Assembly: GCA_022792755.1 (NCBI GenBank)
Contig: JAAWBP010000143.1
Coordinates: forward strand, 1 to 14,838
Direction: 5' to 3'
Source of the DNA: Oscillospiraceae bacterium
GTDB lineage: Bacteria > Bacillota > Clostridia > Oscillospirales > Ruminococcaceae
Length of the DNA: 14,838 nt
Shown here: one piece after another, positions 1 through 6,709 of the stretch
How positions within the stretch are numbered: position 1 is the stretch's first letter
How the letters are laid out: every line of letters starts with the position of its first letter
Made by a program: the position numbers and the translations under genes
The notes under the pieces: model-generated
What the model saw: the letters and a program-made list of their open reading frames with translations, nothing else
Told to the model about the DNA's origin: nothing
Database searches by the model: none

Positions 1-390
1 ACCGGCAGGCTCCTGATAGGTTCCCGCGTCAAACAAGGCCGATAGCCCGTAAAAAGGCATATGAAGCGCCAGAATTACAAACCCCAGAGCGTAAGACCAT
101 CCCAGTTCGAATTCCAAAGCGCCGCCACTGGGCACAGCCATGAGAATTCCCAGCAGGAGCAGGCCCAGCCAGAGCGAATTGCCGACAACACCTCTTTCAG
201 AAAACCACTCTAAAAAAAGGAAAGAAGCCAAAAGCATCACGGACAGCGCAAAGGAAATCCAGCCGGGGTGGATTCCCAGGTGGCCGCCGCGGTTATTGTG
301 AACCGGCGTGATAAACACGGCAAAGTTGAGTATAAAGCTCAAAAGATAGCACAAAACGGCGCAGATTAACGCAATCTGATCCCGTTTCAT
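1..390 (-). CDS. Membrane protein of unknown function, C-terminus beyond window edge
   Basis: An open frame of 130 codons runs without a stop from the ATG at 390 to the window edge, so the C-terminal part is missing. It starts MKRDQIALICAVLC and has about four hydrophobic segments (residues about 6-27, 45-63, 71-88 and 98-116), so it is an integral membrane protein. The start is supported by a GGAAGGTG ribosome binding site six bases upstream. A sigma-A-like promoter is visible about 95 bases upstream (484-511). The loops show no catalytic motif and I do not recognise the family. Membrane location is clear; the function is unknown. Confidence 0.75.
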   Translation of the reverse strand, partial: MKRDQIALICAVLCYLLSFILNFAVFITPVHNNRGGHLGIHPGWISFALSVMLLASFLFLEWFSERGVVGNSLWLGLLLLGILMAVPSGGALEFELGWSYALGFVILALHMPFYGLSALFDAGTYQEPAG

Positions 391-483
391 ATGATTCACC
401 TTCCTTTTTGAACGCTGCCTCCTCCTATTAACAGCCCACCGGACTCTCCTCCATTCTGTTTATAACTTTCATTTTATATTTCC

Positions 484-511
484 ATTAAAGCATGTTTTTT
501 GTGGAAGTCAA
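484..511 (-). promoter_or_regulatory. Putative sigma-A promoter for the 1-390 membrane protein
   Basis: On the minus strand TTGACT (511-506) and TTTAAT (489-484) are separated by 16 bp, each matching five of six consensus bases. The surrounding 400-600 stretch is much more AT-rich than the genes. The implied leader is about 85 nt. Nothing else is seen between 391 and 600. Confidence 0.45.
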
Positions 512-615
512 TCTATTTTTGTAATTATATCAGCACTATATATTATAAAATCCTATTTATTTGCATTTTATCACAGAGCAAATATTTCATCCTTCAGTCC
601 ACGCCGGCCGCCTCG

Positions 616-647
616 AAAAACAAAGCACCCCGGAAAAATCCGGGGTG
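616..647 (-). terminator. Rho-independent terminator of the ogt-glycosylase operon
   Basis: A perfect 9-bp stem CACCCCGGA/TCCGGGGTG with a 4-nt loop (626-647) is followed on the minus strand by CTTTGTTTTT. It lies 38 bp past the glycosylase stop codon. Confidence 0.85.
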
Positions 648-684
648 TTCCTTCTCCTGCGGCAGCGCATACCTCATCCGTTTT

Positions 685-1332
685 TCATTTCCTTTTTGCC
701 GCGGGCGCGGGGTCGGACAGGCCCTCCACGGCCCCTCCGGCGACCGCCCAGAGGTAGAGGCTTGCAACCGAGCCATAGGGGGAGTACCGCCGCCGGTATT
801 TTTCGAAAAGCTTCGGAGTAATTGCCCGGTGGCGGTAGAGCATCCGCAGCCCCCGCTGGATGGCGAGGTCGCTGTAGCTCAGCACATCCGGGCGCTGCAT
901 CGAAAATAAGAGGAGCATCTCCGCCGTCCAGACGCCGATCCCCCGCAGGGCGGAAAGCTCCCGGCAGACCTCGGCGTCCGTTTTCTGCGCCAGAGCGTTT
1001 AAGTCGAGCGCCCCGCTCAAGATCCGTTCCGCCGCGTCCCGGATATATTCCTCCTTCCTCCGGCTGATCCCAAAGCTCTGCAATCCCCCCGGCGGCAGGC
1101 CCCGGACGAGGGCGGGGGTGATCCGGGGATGAGCGGCCTTCATCCGCCCCCAGATGGTCGCCTGCGCCTTGGTCGAAATCTGCTGTCCGACGATCGAGTT
1201 GACGAGCGCTTCATACAGGTCGGGGACAACCTCCCGCCGGATGGGGCCGACCGTCTCGATGACCCGCGCGAGAGCGGGATCCTTCCGGCTGAGGGCGTCC
1301 GTTTCGGTTCTTCCATATTGAAAAAAGGGCAT
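685..1332 (-). CDS. DNA-3-methyladenine glycosylase, AlkA-type HhH-GPD family
   Basis: A 215-residue base-excision glycosylase that would remove alkylated purines from DNA. Visible features are the IVGQQIS segment (47-53) usual near the start of the HhH-GPD domain, the helix-hairpin-helix LRGIGVWTAEM (129-139), and an aspartate in SYSDLAIQRG (D155) that aligns with the catalytic Asp238 of E. coli AlkA. There are no cysteines for a 4Fe-4S cluster, which argues against endonuclease III or MutY. It lacks the N-terminal domain of E. coli AlkA, as many short bacterial homologues do. The ATG at 1332 follows GGAGG with normal spacing. It lies 57 bp after ogt on the same strand and probably shares its transcript, making an alkylation-repair pair. 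Confidence 0.9.
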   Translation of the reverse strand: MPFFQYGRTETDALSRKDPALARVIETVGPIRREVVPDLYEALVNSIVGQQISTKAQATIWGRMKAAHPRITPALVRGLPPGGLQSFGISRRKEEYIRDAAERILSGALDLNALAQKTDAEVCRELSALRGIGVWTAEMLLLFSMQRPDVLSYSDLAIQRGLRMLYRHRAITPKLFEKYRRRYSPYGSVASLYLWAVAGGAVEGLSDPAPAAKRK

Positions 1333-1389
1333 CCTGTCTTCCTCCGTTCAATCGATTAGATGAATGGCCTGTCCCGCTGCGGGAAAGAT

Positions 1390-1863
1390 TTAGGGGATTA
1401 ATGCCGCCCGCTCCAGCTTGAGCAAGAATTCCTTGGCCGGGATCCCGCCGGCATAACCGGTCAGCTTTCCGTTTGCGCCGATCACGCGGTGGCAGGGGAT
1501 CAGGATCGAGATGGGGTTGCGCCCGTTTGCCCGGCCGACCGCCCGGCAGGCAGCCGGTTTTCCAAGGCGCTTCGCCAGTTCGCCGTAGGTTGCCGTCTCC
1601 CCGTATGGGATGGTCAACAGCAGCTCCCAGACCTCCCGCTCGAACGGCGTTCCCTCCGGCCGGAGCGGGATGCCGAAGGCTTGGCGGCTCCCTCTAAAAT
1701 AGGCGTCGAGCTCCGCCCCTGCCTGCTCGAGCAGAGGCGTCTGCCGCAGCTCAAAAGATTGCGGGCGGACTGTCTTCCCAAAAAAGAGGTTGGTGACCGC
1801 GCCGCCTTCTTCGGCGATCCCAACCTCCCCCAGCGGGGTTTGATAAAACCAAGCGTATTTCAT
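1390..1863 (-). CDS. ogt: Methylated-DNA--protein-cysteine methyltransferase
   Basis: A 157-residue suicide repair protein that transfers the methyl group of O6-methylguanine (or O4-methylthymine) to its own cysteine. The active site is PCHRV at 123-127 with acceptor C124. The usual partners are in place at the same spacing as in human AGT: Y93 in TYGELA and the arginine finger R107 in CRAVG. An N-terminal ribonuclease-H-like domain spans roughly residues 1-65 and the DNA-binding domain roughly 72-155. There is no AdaA-type regulatory domain, so this is the plain Ogt form. The ATG at 1863 has AGGAGG five bases upstream. It is first in a two-gene repair operon. Its upstream region is occupied by repeat unit A1 in the same orientation, so A1 may lie in its leader. 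Confidence 0.95.
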   Translation of the reverse strand: MKYAWFYQTPLGEVGIAEEGGAVTNLFFGKTVRPQSFELRQTPLLEQAGAELDAYFRGSRQAFGIPLRPEGTPFEREVWELLLTIPYGETATYGELAKRLGKPAACRAVGRANGRNPISILIPCHRVIGANGKLTGYAGGIPAKEFLLKLERAALIP

Positions 1864-1910
1864 TTGAACCTCCTAAAGCAGAGCAGGCAACAACGCCGGT
1901 AACCTGCACG

Positions 1911-1989
1911 GTCTGTACCCAGGCGGGGCAATACGCGGCGAGGAGCCCCCACAGGCAACTGCGTCACGTGGCCGGGCTGGACAGTCGCG
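1911..1989. repeat. Rearranged fragments of the intergenic repeat family
   Basis: Two 5' fragments in plus orientation (P1 hairpin GTCTG-TACC-CAGGC at 1911-1924 followed by GGGGCAATACGC, and GGCCGGGCTGGACAGTCGC at 1970-1988) each run directly into a 3' hairpin of opposite orientation (1938-1952 and 1990-2004). The two blocks, about 1925-1965 and 1977-2015, resemble each other and form an imperfect tandem of roughly 50 bp. This looks like fold-back debris of the repeat family next to full unit A1. Confidence 0.6.
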
Positions 1990-2154
1990 GCGGAGAGCCC
2001 CCGCGGGCAAACGCGATGCCCGAGCAGTACAGACCAGTAAATTCGTAACCCGCGAGACACGCTGTCCTTTAACTTTGTACAATGCTCCTCGCAGGTCTAT
2101 TACCCAAAAATCGGCAAAACGTTCGGGTGCGTATTGGCCCGCCCGGCCACGGGC
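1990..2154 (-). repeat. Repeat unit A1, full length
   Basis: Reading the minus strand: P1 hairpin GCCCG-TGGC-CGGGC (2154-2141), then GGCCAATACGCAC, GTTTTGCC and the P2 left arm ACCTGCGAGG, the loop word TTGTACAAA, the P2 right arm TCTCGCGGG, the 3' core with GCATCGCG, and P4 hairpin GCGGGG-GCT-CTCCGC (2004-1990), whose single G.T wobble keeps the pairing. It is the only full unit on the minus strand and points toward ogt. Confidence 0.85.
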
Positions 2155-2176
2155 ATTCCCGGCGGGGGTCCCCGCC

Positions 2177-2490
2177 CCGCGAACCGACGGCAGCCGAAAG
2201 GATACCTTCTCATTACAAGGATACCACGAATGGCCGGCGGCAGCAACTCGTCATGAAAAATTTAAAATCATTCCAGTCGGAGAGATTCATCGGGGAAACG
2301 CTTGATAACAATCGGTCGGCTTTTTATTCAACGAAGCGCCTTCTTTGCAAATGCCTTCATTTCGCGTTAAAATATCTGGAACGCGCTTCCAGAAAAAATC
2401 AATAAAATCATCCGTTTTTCCTGCATGAAATCCGTTATGGGGCGCATGATAAGAACAGCGCAAAAAAATCTTTCCTTTTTTTTCGGGTTG
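2177..2490. other. Intergenic region upstream of murA, no gene seen
   Basis: No coding region is supported here. On the minus strand a weak promoter for ogt is possible: TTGCTG (2246-2241), 17 bp, then TATCCT (2223-2218) with an upstream TGG. It would transcribe repeat A1 into the ogt leader. AAGGATACC occurs twice about 19 bp apart (2198-2206 and 2217-2225). The rest is AT-rich without clear structure. Confidence 0.4.
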
Positions 2491-2499
2491 TGCTATAAT
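2491..2499 (+). promoter_or_regulatory. Extended -10 promoter of murA
   Basis: TGCTATAAT is a perfect TATAAT (2494-2499) with an extended -10 TGn. The -35 region is a poor match inside a T-rich tract, as is common when the extended -10 is present. The implied leader to the TTG start is about 93 nt. Confidence 0.7.
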
Positions 2500-2598
2500 T
2501 ATTCTGGTTTATGTTGTGTATATACGGTATTTCACCGTTGTTTTTAAAGATAGAGAATCGGGCTGCCGGACGGCGGCTGCGTTGAAGGGGTTGTCACA

Positions 2599-3888
2599 TT
2601 GGAGAAGTATGTGATCACGGGTGGTGCCAGATTGAGCGGGGAGGTTTCCATCAGCGGCGCGAAAAATGCGGCTGTGGCGATTATCCCGGCGGCGGTCTTT
2701 GCAGAAGGGCCCTGTGTGATAGAAAACGTTCCCACCGAAATCAGCGATGTTTCGGTGATCCTGCGGATTTTAAGCGACCTCGGGGCGGAGGTCAAGATGC
2801 TCAACAAAAACACCTTGCGGATCGACTGCACCAGGGTGCACAAAACCGTCGTCCCCTATGAGCTCGCCCGCCAGATGCGCGCCTCCTACTACATGCTCGG
2901 GGCCCTTCTCGGGCGGTTCCACACGGCGGAGGTCTCGATGCCCGGCGGATGCAATTTCGGCGTCCGTCCGATCGACCAGCACCTGAAAGGTTTCAAAGCG
3001 CTCGGGGCGGAGTGGTCTTTGGAAAACGGCATGATTAACGTTTCGGCAGACCGTCTGGTCGGCTCCCAGGTTTATTTCGACATGGTGACGGTCGGCGCTA
3101 CCATCAACGTCATGCTCGCCGCGGTCAAAGCGGAAGGGCTGACCGTCATTGAAAACGCCGCGAAGGAGCCGCACATCGTCGATCTCGCGAACTTCTTGAA
3201 CTCGATGGGCGCCGACATCATGGGCGCTGGAACCGATACGATCAAGATCCACGGGGTGGAGCATCTCCACGGCACCACCTATGCCATTATCCCAGACCAG
3301 ATCGAGGCGGGCACCTATATGGCTGCGACAGCCGCAACCCACGGGGATGTCATCATCAAAAACGTCATCCCCAAGCATCTGGAGTCGATTACGGCCCGGC
3401 TGCGGAAGATGGGGGTAGAGGTCACCGAATACGACGACAGCGTCCGCGTTACCTGCAACGGCCCCCTGACCAAGACCAATGTCAAAACGATGCCCCATCC
3501 GGGCTTTCCCACCGATATGCAGCCCCAGATCACCGCCCTGCTCACCCTGGCGGAGGGAACCAGCATCGTCACCGAGGGGATTTGGGACAACCGCTTCCGC
3601 TATGTGGACGAGCTCATGCGGATGGGCGCGGACATTTCGGTGGACGGACGGGTGGCGGTCGTGGAAGGGACCGGCAAGCTGATTGCCGCCCCGGTGAAGG
3701 CGACCGACCTGCGCGCCGGCGCTGCGATGGTGATCGCGGCTTTGGCGGCGGAAGGGACGTCCCAGATCGAGGATATTGAACACATTGAACGCGGCTATGA
3801 GGAAATCGAGCTGAAGCTGCGCCGGCTCGGAGCGCAGATCAAAAAAATCGTCATCCCGGATGCGACAACAGCGGCAAAGGCTCTGTGA
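2599..3888 (+). CDS. murA: UDP-N-acetylglucosamine 1-carboxyvinyltransferase
   Basis: A 429-residue cytoplasmic enzyme for the first committed step of peptidoglycan synthesis, transferring enolpyruvate from PEP to UDP-GlcNAc. Diagnostic features are K22 in SGAKNAA, the active-site loop MPGGCNFGVRP with C118 (the residue alkylated by fosfomycin, C115 in E. coli), and HPGFPTDMQPQ carrying the catalytic aspartate. The length is normal and the protein looks complete. Translation starts at a TTG (2599) eight bases after GAAGGGG; no in-frame ATG keeps the conserved N-terminal strand. It has its own promoter and a terminator at 3914-3943, so it is probably monocistronic with some read-through into walJ. 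Many Firmicutes carry two MurA paralogues; which one this is cannot be told from the window. Confidence 0.97.
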   Translation: MEKYVITGGARLSGEVSISGAKNAAVAIIPAAVFAEGPCVIENVPTEISDVSVILRILSDLGAEVKMLNKNTLRIDCTRVHKTVVPYELARQMRASYYMLGALLGRFHTAEVSMPGGCNFGVRPIDQHLKGFKALGAEWSLENGMINVSADRLVGSQVYFDMVTVGATINVMLAAVKAEGLTVIENAAKEPHIVDLANFLNSMGADIMGAGTDTIKIHGVEHLHGTTYAIIPDQIEAGTYMAATAATHGDVIIKNVIPKHLESITARLRKMGVEVTEYDDSVRVTCNGPLTKTNVKTMPHPGFPTDMQPQITALLTLAEGTSIVTEGIWDNRFRYVDELMRMGADISVDGRVAVVEGTGKLIAAPVKATDLRAGAAMVIAALAAEGTSQIEDIEHIERGYEEIELKLRRLGAQIKKIVIPDATTAAKAL

Positions 3889-3913
3889 GCGCGGGGATCA
3901 TATGATGTGACAC

Positions 3914-3943
3914 GGGGCGGGAAAACCAGCCCCCTTTCTTTTT
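3914..3943 (+). terminator. Rho-independent terminator after murA
   Basis: GGGGC/GCCCC (3914-3918 with 3929-3933) is extended inward by GG/CC around an AAAA loop and followed by CTTTCTTTTT. Only 26 bp separate it from the walJ start and no walJ promoter is visible there, so walJ and rlmH may depend on read-through or on a promoter I cannot see. Confidence 0.75.
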
Positions 3944-3969
3944 GGATCGAACGAATACAGGAGGTCGTT

Positions 3970-4764
3970 ATGCTTCGTCTGCTCCCGCTGGCCAGCTCCA
4001 GCAAAGGGAATTCAACCTATGTCGGAACGGAAACGGAGGGAATCTTAATCGACGCGGGGATCGGCCCGCGGGTTTTTCAGAGCGCCCTGGGCCTCGGCGG
4101 GGTGGAGAACTGCCTCGCTGTCCGCGCTGTCTTCATCACCCACGAGCACTCAGACCACATCAAGGGGCTTCTCAAGCTGACCGAGATGCTGGATGTCCCG
4201 GTTTACGGGTCGCGGGAAGTGCTGGTGGAGCTGATCCACAAGGGAGCGGTCAGTCCCCGGGCAAAGCTGTTTGAAATCAACCGAAGGGCGGTGGAAGCCG
4301 CCGGGATGGAAATCCGCGCCTTTGGCACCAGCCACGACAGCGTCCACAGCCTGGGATACCGGATCACCTTACCCGGCGGCGGCCGGGCCGCGGTCTGCAC
4401 CGACCTCGGGGCAGTCACGCCGGAAGTACATAACGCCCTGTGCGGCTGCGACACTGTGATGCTGGAGTCGAATTACGACCGGGAGCTCCTCCGGGGCGGG
4501 CGGTATCCCGCCTATTTAAAGCGGCGGATCGCCTCAGAGTGCGGGCATCTCTCGAACGACGACTGCGCGGCTGAGCTCGTTTCTCTCGCCCGGCAGGGAA
4601 CAAAACGGTTCGTCCTCGGCCACCTGAGCGAGGAAAACAACCGCCCTGAACTCGCGGCTGAAGCTTCCGTCTCGGCATTGACCCTCGCGGGCTTTTCGAT
4701 CCAGAAGGACTACACCCTCCTGACCGCCCCCAAAATGACGACGGGGCAGTACGTCGCGCTCTGA
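3970..4764 (+). CDS. walJ: WalJ/YycJ-type metallo-beta-lactamase-fold hydrolase
   Basis: A 264-residue MBL-fold protein, the usual size for the WalJ (YycJ) family, which includes DNA-acting nucleases and is linked genetically to the WalRK cell wall system in Bacilli. Metal ligands are visible: THEHSDH (H58, H60, D62, H63), SHD with H122, CTD with D145, and H218 in the family signature GHLSEENN; LESNYD (166-170) and CGHLSNDD (191-198) are also typical. The ATG at 3970 has a near-perfect AGGAGGT four bases upstream. An upstream GTG at 3907 would place the murA terminator inside the gene and is rejected. rlmH follows 85 bp downstream, as near the walRK loci of Bacillus and Staphylococcus, but no walR or walK lies in this window. 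Confidence 0.9.
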   Translation: MLRLLPLASSSKGNSTYVGTETEGILIDAGIGPRVFQSALGLGGVENCLAVRAVFITHEHSDHIKGLLKLTEMLDVPVYGSREVLVELIHKGAVSPRAKLFEINRRAVEAAGMEIRAFGTSHDSVHSLGYRITLPGGGRAAVCTDLGAVTPEVHNALCGCDTVMLESNYDRELLRGGRYPAYLKRRIASECGHLSNDDCAAELVSLARQGTKRFVLGHLSEENNRPELAAEASVSALTLAGFSIQKDYTLLTAPKMTTGQYVAL

Positions 4765-4849
4765 CCTGCTCAAAGTCCTAAGAAGCCTCAAACGGAACCC
4801 ATTTTAAAACGCTTTTCCCCATTTTATTTTTTGTAAAGGCGGCGCTTTT

Positions 4850-5329
4850 ATGCTGACTGTCAATCTCATCTGCGTCGGCTCCCTGAAAGAGCGGTATTGG
4901 CGGGAGGCCTGCGCCGAATACGTCAAGCGCCTCTCTGCTTTCTGTAACCTGACGGTTCTGGAGCTCCCCGAAACCCGGCTGCCTGACCGGCCTTCCGCCG
5001 CCGAAATCGCAAAAGCGCTGGAAGCGGAGGGGAAGGCAATCCTCGCAAAAGCCGGAAACAGCGCGGTCATCCCCTTGTGCATCGAGGGCAGGCAGCTCTC
5101 CTCCCCCGGCCTTGCTGAATTGCTCGACGGACTGGCGCTCTCGGGGACGAGTGCGGTATCCTTTGTGATCGGCAGCTCATACGGCCTCGCGGATCCGGTC
5201 AAACAGAGGGGGATCAAGCGGCTTTCGATGTCTGAAATGACCTTCCCGCATCAGCTCGCCCGGGTGATGCTGCTCGAGCAGATTTACCGGGCGTTTACCA
5301 TCAACGGAAACGGAAAATACCACAAATAA
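4850..5329 (+). CDS. rlmH: 23S rRNA (pseudouridine1915-N3)-methyltransferase
   Basis: A 159-residue SPOUT-class methyltransferase that methylates pseudouridine 1915 in helix 69 of 23S rRNA on assembled 70S ribosomes. The SAM-binding knot shows FVIGSSYGL (105-113), SMSEMTFPHQLARVMLLEQIYRAF covers 126-149, and the C-terminus is the conserved YHK. The length matches the family. The start has a modest AAGGCGG site seven bases upstream. It follows walJ and ends at a clear terminator (5335-5370). The 3' end of this gene is the SCC integration site in staphylococci; no insertion or flanking att-like repeat is visible here. Confidence 0.96.
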   Translation: MLTVNLICVGSLKERYWREACAEYVKRLSAFCNLTVLELPETRLPDRPSAAEIAKALEAEGKAILAKAGNSAVIPLCIEGRQLSSPGLAELLDGLALSGTSAVSFVIGSSYGLADPVKQRGIKRLSMSEMTFPHQLARVMLLEQIYRAFTINGNGKYHK

Positions 5330-5334
5330 AAAGG

Positions 5335-5370
5335 CCGGCTCCCCATACCCGCGGAGAGCCGGAATTTATT
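5335..5370 (+). terminator. Rho-independent terminator after rlmH
   Basis: CCGGCTC (5335-5341) pairs with GAGCCGG (5356-5362) around a 14-nt loop, followed by AATTTATT. It begins six bases after the rlmH stop codon. Confidence 0.75.
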
Positions 5371-5402
5371 TGACAAATCCCGCTATAATTCGACGCGATC
5401 TA

Positions 5403-5431
5403 TTGACATCTCAACCAATCCGGGATAAAAT
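5403..5431 (+). promoter_or_regulatory. Sigma-A promoter for the small Cys-rich protein
   Basis: Perfect TTGACA (5403-5408), 17-bp spacer, TAAAAT (5426-5431). Transcription would start near 5438, so the GGAGG site at 5439-5443 would sit at the very 5' end of the mRNA and the leader would be only about 15 nt. Confidence 0.75.
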
Positions 5432-5452
5432 AAGCCCCGGAGGCGTTGTAAG

Positions 5453-5647
5453 ATGAATAAAAATACCTGCAAGTCTTGTAAGTACTTTGTCCCGCATTAT
5501 GTCAATTTTAACGGCAGTTTCCTCGAAATAGAGTTCGGGCACTGCTTTTTTCCGCGGGTAAAATCCCGCAAGGCCGACACGCCGGCCTGTCAGCATTTCA
5601 GCGAAGGGGAACCCCAGGAAATACTGGAAAACGGCCCGGTGGAATAA
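5453..5647 (+). CDS. Small Cys-rich protein, probable metal-binding knuckle
   Basis: A 64-residue protein with an N-terminal CKSC (C6, C9), then GHC (H30, C31) and CQH (C46, H48). Four cysteines in this order suggest one Zn-binding site or a small Fe-S site; that role is inference. There is no signal peptide or membrane segment, so it should be cytoplasmic. The ATG at 5453 is preceded by GGAGG with nine bases between. It has its own strong promoter and is monocistronic. The last codons form the left arm of the terminator hairpin at 5631-5662. I recognise the general layout as one found in small hypothetical proteins of Clostridia but cannot assign a function. Confidence 0.8.
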   Translation: MNKNTCKSCKYFVPHYVNFNGSFLEIEFGHCFFPRVKSRKADTPACQHFSEGEPQEILENGPVE

Positions 5648-5662
5648 TCCGCACCGGGCCGT
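5631..5662. terminator. Bidirectional terminator between convergent genes
   Basis: A perfect 11-bp stem ACGGCCCGGTG/CACCGGGCCGT with a 10-nt loop lies between the ends of the plus-strand small gene and the minus-strand small gene. On the plus strand it is followed by GTTTCT and on the minus strand by TTTTCC. Its left arm overlaps the last codons of the plus-strand gene. Confidence 0.75.
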
Positions 5663-5664
5663 TT

Positions 5665-5913
5665 CTACAGCCGTATTTTCACCCTGCTCCCGTCCTGTGC
5701 GGTAATATCGGCCAGCTCGAGCCGGGGGCGGCGTTTCCCGATCCGGCGCAGCTCCTTCATCATCTGAAGGAGCTCTTTTTTATCCAACTGTACCCTGCCC
5801 TGCGATTTTGCGATCCTGACCGCGATCTCCGCCGTCAGGGAATTGAGCAAAAGCCCGTTCGGCATCCAGAGCCAGAGTCCGAGCCGCCTTTTGTCCCTTA
5901 CATAAATCCGCAT
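5665..5913 (-). CDS. Small protein with YvlB/SHOCT-like C-terminal end, partner of XRE regulator
   Basis: An 82-residue protein beginning MRIYVRDKRRLGLWLWMPNG and ending LELADITAQDGSRVKIRL. The middle (43-60) is a charged helix. The last 18 residues resemble the end of the upstream regulator (KLVEVESAEGDIVEVLVE): a hydrophobic strand, D/E, then a DG or EGD turn, then a strand. This suggests both carry the same small beta module, found in YvlB-type proteins (family knowledge; the comparison was made by eye). It begins four bases after the regulator's stop codon, with GGAG inside the regulator's last codons, so the two are translationally coupled. Function unknown. Confidence 0.8.
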   Translation of the reverse strand: MRIYVRDKRRLGLWLWMPNGLLLNSLTAEIAVRIAKSQGRVQLDKKELLQMMKELRRIGKRRPRLELADITAQDGSRVKIRL

Positions 5914-5917
5914 AAAC

Positions 5918-6427
5918 TCACTCCACCAGGACTTCTACGATGTCCCCTTCGGCGCTCTCCACCTCGACCAGCTTTCCGATCACCCCTTTTTCCACCAAGG
6001 TGAGGATCTGCATGAGGTCGATCCCGCTGAGGGCGTCGCGGAGGTTCTCGTTGTCGGAAATCTGCGGGAGCTTCATCCCCATCTCCAGCCCGATCCGGAC
6101 AAGGGGCATCGGCAGATTGACCCGCACCTTATCCCCTTTTGATGAGTTGACAATCACCTTGAAAATCATGTCGTCCAAATTTTTCCGCTCCTCATCGGGC
6201 ACCAGGGAGGTCTCCGGCTTGGAAGGGCGCTCGGTGAGGAGCTCGTCCACCGTTGTTTCGAGCAGCTCCGCCAAAGGAGGCAGCAGCATGATGTCCGGGC
6301 AGGACAGGTCGTTTTCCCACTTTGAAACCGCCTGGGGGGAGACGCTGAGCTTTTCGGCCAGCTCATCCTGGGTATACCCCTTTTTCCGGCGCAGCAGGGC
6401 AATTCGTTTTCCAATCGTCGTTTCCAT
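5918..6427 (-). CDS. XRE-family regulator with C-terminal YvlB/SHOCT-like domain
   Basis: A 169-residue protein. Residues 5-62 form a Cro/C1-type helix-turn-helix with the typical GYTQDELAEKLSVSPQAVSKWE stretch (17-38) and the PDI segment after the recognition helix. A linker leads to a C-terminal region (about 98-169) with KVRVNLPMPLVRIGLEMG and KLVEVESAEGD, resembling the N-terminal module of YvlB-like proteins, which are often tied to envelope stress regulation. The chosen ATG at 6427 has AAAGGAG upstream and begins at the usual METTIGKRIALLR; the longer frame back to 6514 adds an unconserved Arg-rich stretch and is rejected. It is first in a two-gene operon. A direct repeat at 6581-6624 could be its operator. 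The ligand is unknown. Confidence 0.88.
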   Translation of the reverse strand: METTIGKRIALLRRKKGYTQDELAEKLSVSPQAVSKWENDLSCPDIMLLPPLAELLETTVDELLTERPSKPETSLVPDEERKNLDDMIFKVIVNSSKGDKVRVNLPMPLVRIGLEMGMKLPQISDNENLRDALSGIDLMQILTLVEKGVIGKLVEVESAEGDIVEVLVE

Positions 6428-6580
6428 TTGTGAAACGCTCCTTTCGTTGATCCGGGCGGCCGCCGGAAAGCTCTCCCGCCTCCGCGCTTTGACAACGGAC
6501 GGCAGCCCCGTCATTTTCCAGCGGGCCGATTCCCGCCGGCGTCTTTTAGTGTAAAAGAAACTGCCCCGTTAAAGAAGGGA

Positions 6581-6624
6581 ACGCTGGTTGTATTCTTCGG
6601 AATCCGGTCAACGATTGGTTGTAT
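6581..6624. repeat. Direct repeat upstream of the XRE gene, possible operator
   Basis: TGGTTGTAT occurs at 6585-6593 and 6616-6624, each preceded by ACG, about 31 bp apart (close to three helical turns). It lies about 155-200 bp upstream of the XRE start. No gene and no convincing promoter is seen in the 6428-6709 intergenic stretch; a GC-rich hairpin GCGGG/CCCGC lies at 6521-6536. Confidence 0.35.
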
Positions 6625-6709
6625 CTGTGCGCAACTGACGGTTGAACCGCAACACAAAGCCTGAAATTCACGGATGTTTTGTCCTTATCCAAATGGCTTG
6701 TCTCACAGA

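Noticed and set aside
685..1067. Plus-strand frames opposite the glycosylase
   Set aside because: Low-complexity Pro/Arg-rich shadows of a gene with clear catalytic motifs on the other strand.
2770..3783. 337-codon minus-strand open frame inside murA
   Set aside because: It is antisense to a fully conserved murA; its His/Arg/Asp-rich composition is typical of a GC-rich shadow frame.
3907..3969. Upstream GTG extension of walJ by 21 codons
   Set aside because: It would place the murA terminator hairpin inside the gene and has no ribosome binding site; the ATG at 3970 has AGGAGGT and gives the family length.
5300..5340. SCC-like integration at the 3' end of rlmH
   Set aside because: The gene end is followed directly by its terminator; there is no recombinase, direct repeat or foreign block.
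5370..5389. TTGACA (5370) and TATAAT (5384) as a promoter pair
   Set aside because: The spacer is only 8 bp; the TTGACA/TAAAAT pair at 5403-5431 has the correct 17 bp.
6428..6514. Longer N-terminus for the XRE regulator
   Set aside because: The extra 29 residues are Arg/Pro-rich and unlike the family; the ATG at 6427 has AAAGGAG and begins at the usual helix.
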